Assembly: GCA_004554245.1 (NCBI GenBank)
Contig: SFND01000023.1
Coordinates: 1 to 34,122, forward strand
DNA: 34,122 nucleotides
Origin: Oribacterium sp.
GTDB lineage: Bacteria > Bacillota_A > Clostridia > Lachnospirales > Lachnospiraceae
Reading direction: 5' to 3'
This document shows, in pieces, positions 33,526 through 34,122 of this stretch. A program made the translations under genes and the position numbers. The stretch's first letter is position 1, and each line of letters opens with the position of its first letter. The notes under the pieces are model-generated. The model was given only the letters and a program-made list of their open reading frames with translations, was not told where the DNA came from and made no database searches.

Positions 33526-33591
33526 GGAATGTGAGCCGGGCCTGGAAGTCGCATCCTATATATGCAGTTCATTTATGGTCAAGGAGGTCTA

Positions 33592-34122
33592 ATGAACATG
33601 AATGTACAATTGGTGATCACACTGGCGGTACTGGCGTTTATGGCGGTATCGTTTATGATGAGAAAAATATCCTATGGAATGACAGGCATGATTTGTATGC
33701 TGGTACTGGCCATGACAGGTATTGTCGACTTGCCCACCGCTTTTTCGGGTTTTTCAAATAAAACCACGATTCTCGTGGCAACCATGATGCTGGTTGCAGG
33801 TTCGATCGGAAAGACCAGTCTCGTCAGCGTTATCCGTGGACATATGTCTACCATTCAGAAGAAAAGTGGTTTGCTGCTTCTGCTTGCCATCTTCGGATTC
33901 ACGATTCTTTTGACACAGCTGATCGGCATGACGGCGCTTATGTCGGTTATGGTTATGCTGGTGGTCACCCTGGATGATACAACGGATCTGTCGCAGTCTC
34001 GTGTCTTTTTTCTGATTGCAGCCATCAACATCGCCTGGTTCGGCCGTTTTCCGGTCGGCATGGGAGCGGCGCTTCCACTTACGCAGAATGCTTATTATGA
34101 AGGTCTTGTGGAGAGCAATCCA
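33592..34122 (+). CDS. SLC13/DASS-type anion permease, 3' end cut by the window
   Basis: The frame is open from the ATG at 33592 (AAGGAGGT just upstream; the ATG at 33598 is an alternative) to the last base, 177 codons without a stop. Four or more hydrophobic helices are seen. It aligns along its length with the permease encoded at 15211-16497: GIVDLPTAFSGFSNKT against GVVDLKSAFIGFGNKT, and NAYYEGLVESNP against NGFYEGIVGEGNP. It is therefore the N-terminal part of a second anion transporter of the same family, divergent from a LysR pair. Substrate unknown. Confidence 0.85.
   Translation, partial: MNMNVQLVITLAVLAFMAVSFMMRKISYGMTGMICMLVLAMTGIVDLPTAFSGFSNKTTILVATMMLVAGSIGKTSLVSVIRGHMSTIQKKSGLLLLLAIFGFTILLTQLIGMTALMSVMVMLVVTLDDTTDLSQSRVFFLIAAINIAWFGRFPVGMGAALPLTQNAYYEGLVESNP

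Overview
The window reads as a chromosomal segment of a Bacillota bacterium, most likely a clostridial/Lachnospiraceae-type organism. I infer this from strong AGGAGG-type ribosome binding sites, lipoprotein signal peptides of the MKK...LVAC type, a cre-like site, a Firmicutes-style DppBCDF system, compact Rho-independent terminators and roughly balanced base composition. No phage, plasmid, CRISPR or transposase gene is visible. The genus is not identified.

Left part (1-11.6 kb, + strand): a LysR-type regulator, a PepF-type oligoendopeptidase (M3), then one long dipeptide/oligopeptide operon. It encodes a lipoprotein binding protein, two permeases and two ATPases, followed by a dipeptide epimerase (L-Ala-D/L-Glu type) and a serine beta-lactamase-fold hydrolase whose start overlaps the epimerase stop. 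The set looks like uptake and remodelling of peptides, probably murein-derived dipeptides. A near-consensus cre site lies just downstream of its promoter.

Middle part (11.6-18.7 kb): a tRNA-Val(CAC) on the minus strand and a divergent ABC-F ATPase gene whose -10 box sits so close to its ATG that the mRNA appears leaderless. Next come a DUF819 membrane protein, an SLC13-type anion permease and a B3-like metallo-beta-lactamase-fold hydrolase, all on the minus strand, with a divergent LysR gene beside the hydrolase.

Right part (18.7-34.1 kb): an accessory catabolic region dominated by LysR regulators. Two tandem LysR genes face a TctCBA tripartite carboxylate transporter. After it come two different alpha/beta-hydrolases, a divergent mannonate-dehydratase-like TIM barrel, an iron-type alcohol dehydrogenase, a divergent LysR and a GarD-type galactarate dehydratase. 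Then come a LysR 3' remnant, a second overlapping LysR pair and the first 177 codons of a second SLC13-type permease, cut by the window edge. Together this suggests uptake of a carboxylated, possibly ester-linked, sugar-acid compound, its hydrolysis, dehydration and reduction, with each module under its own LysR control. Seven intact LysR genes and one fragment in 34 kb is the most distinctive trait of the window, and several LysR-box dyads (T-N11-A) are visible at the divergent promoters.
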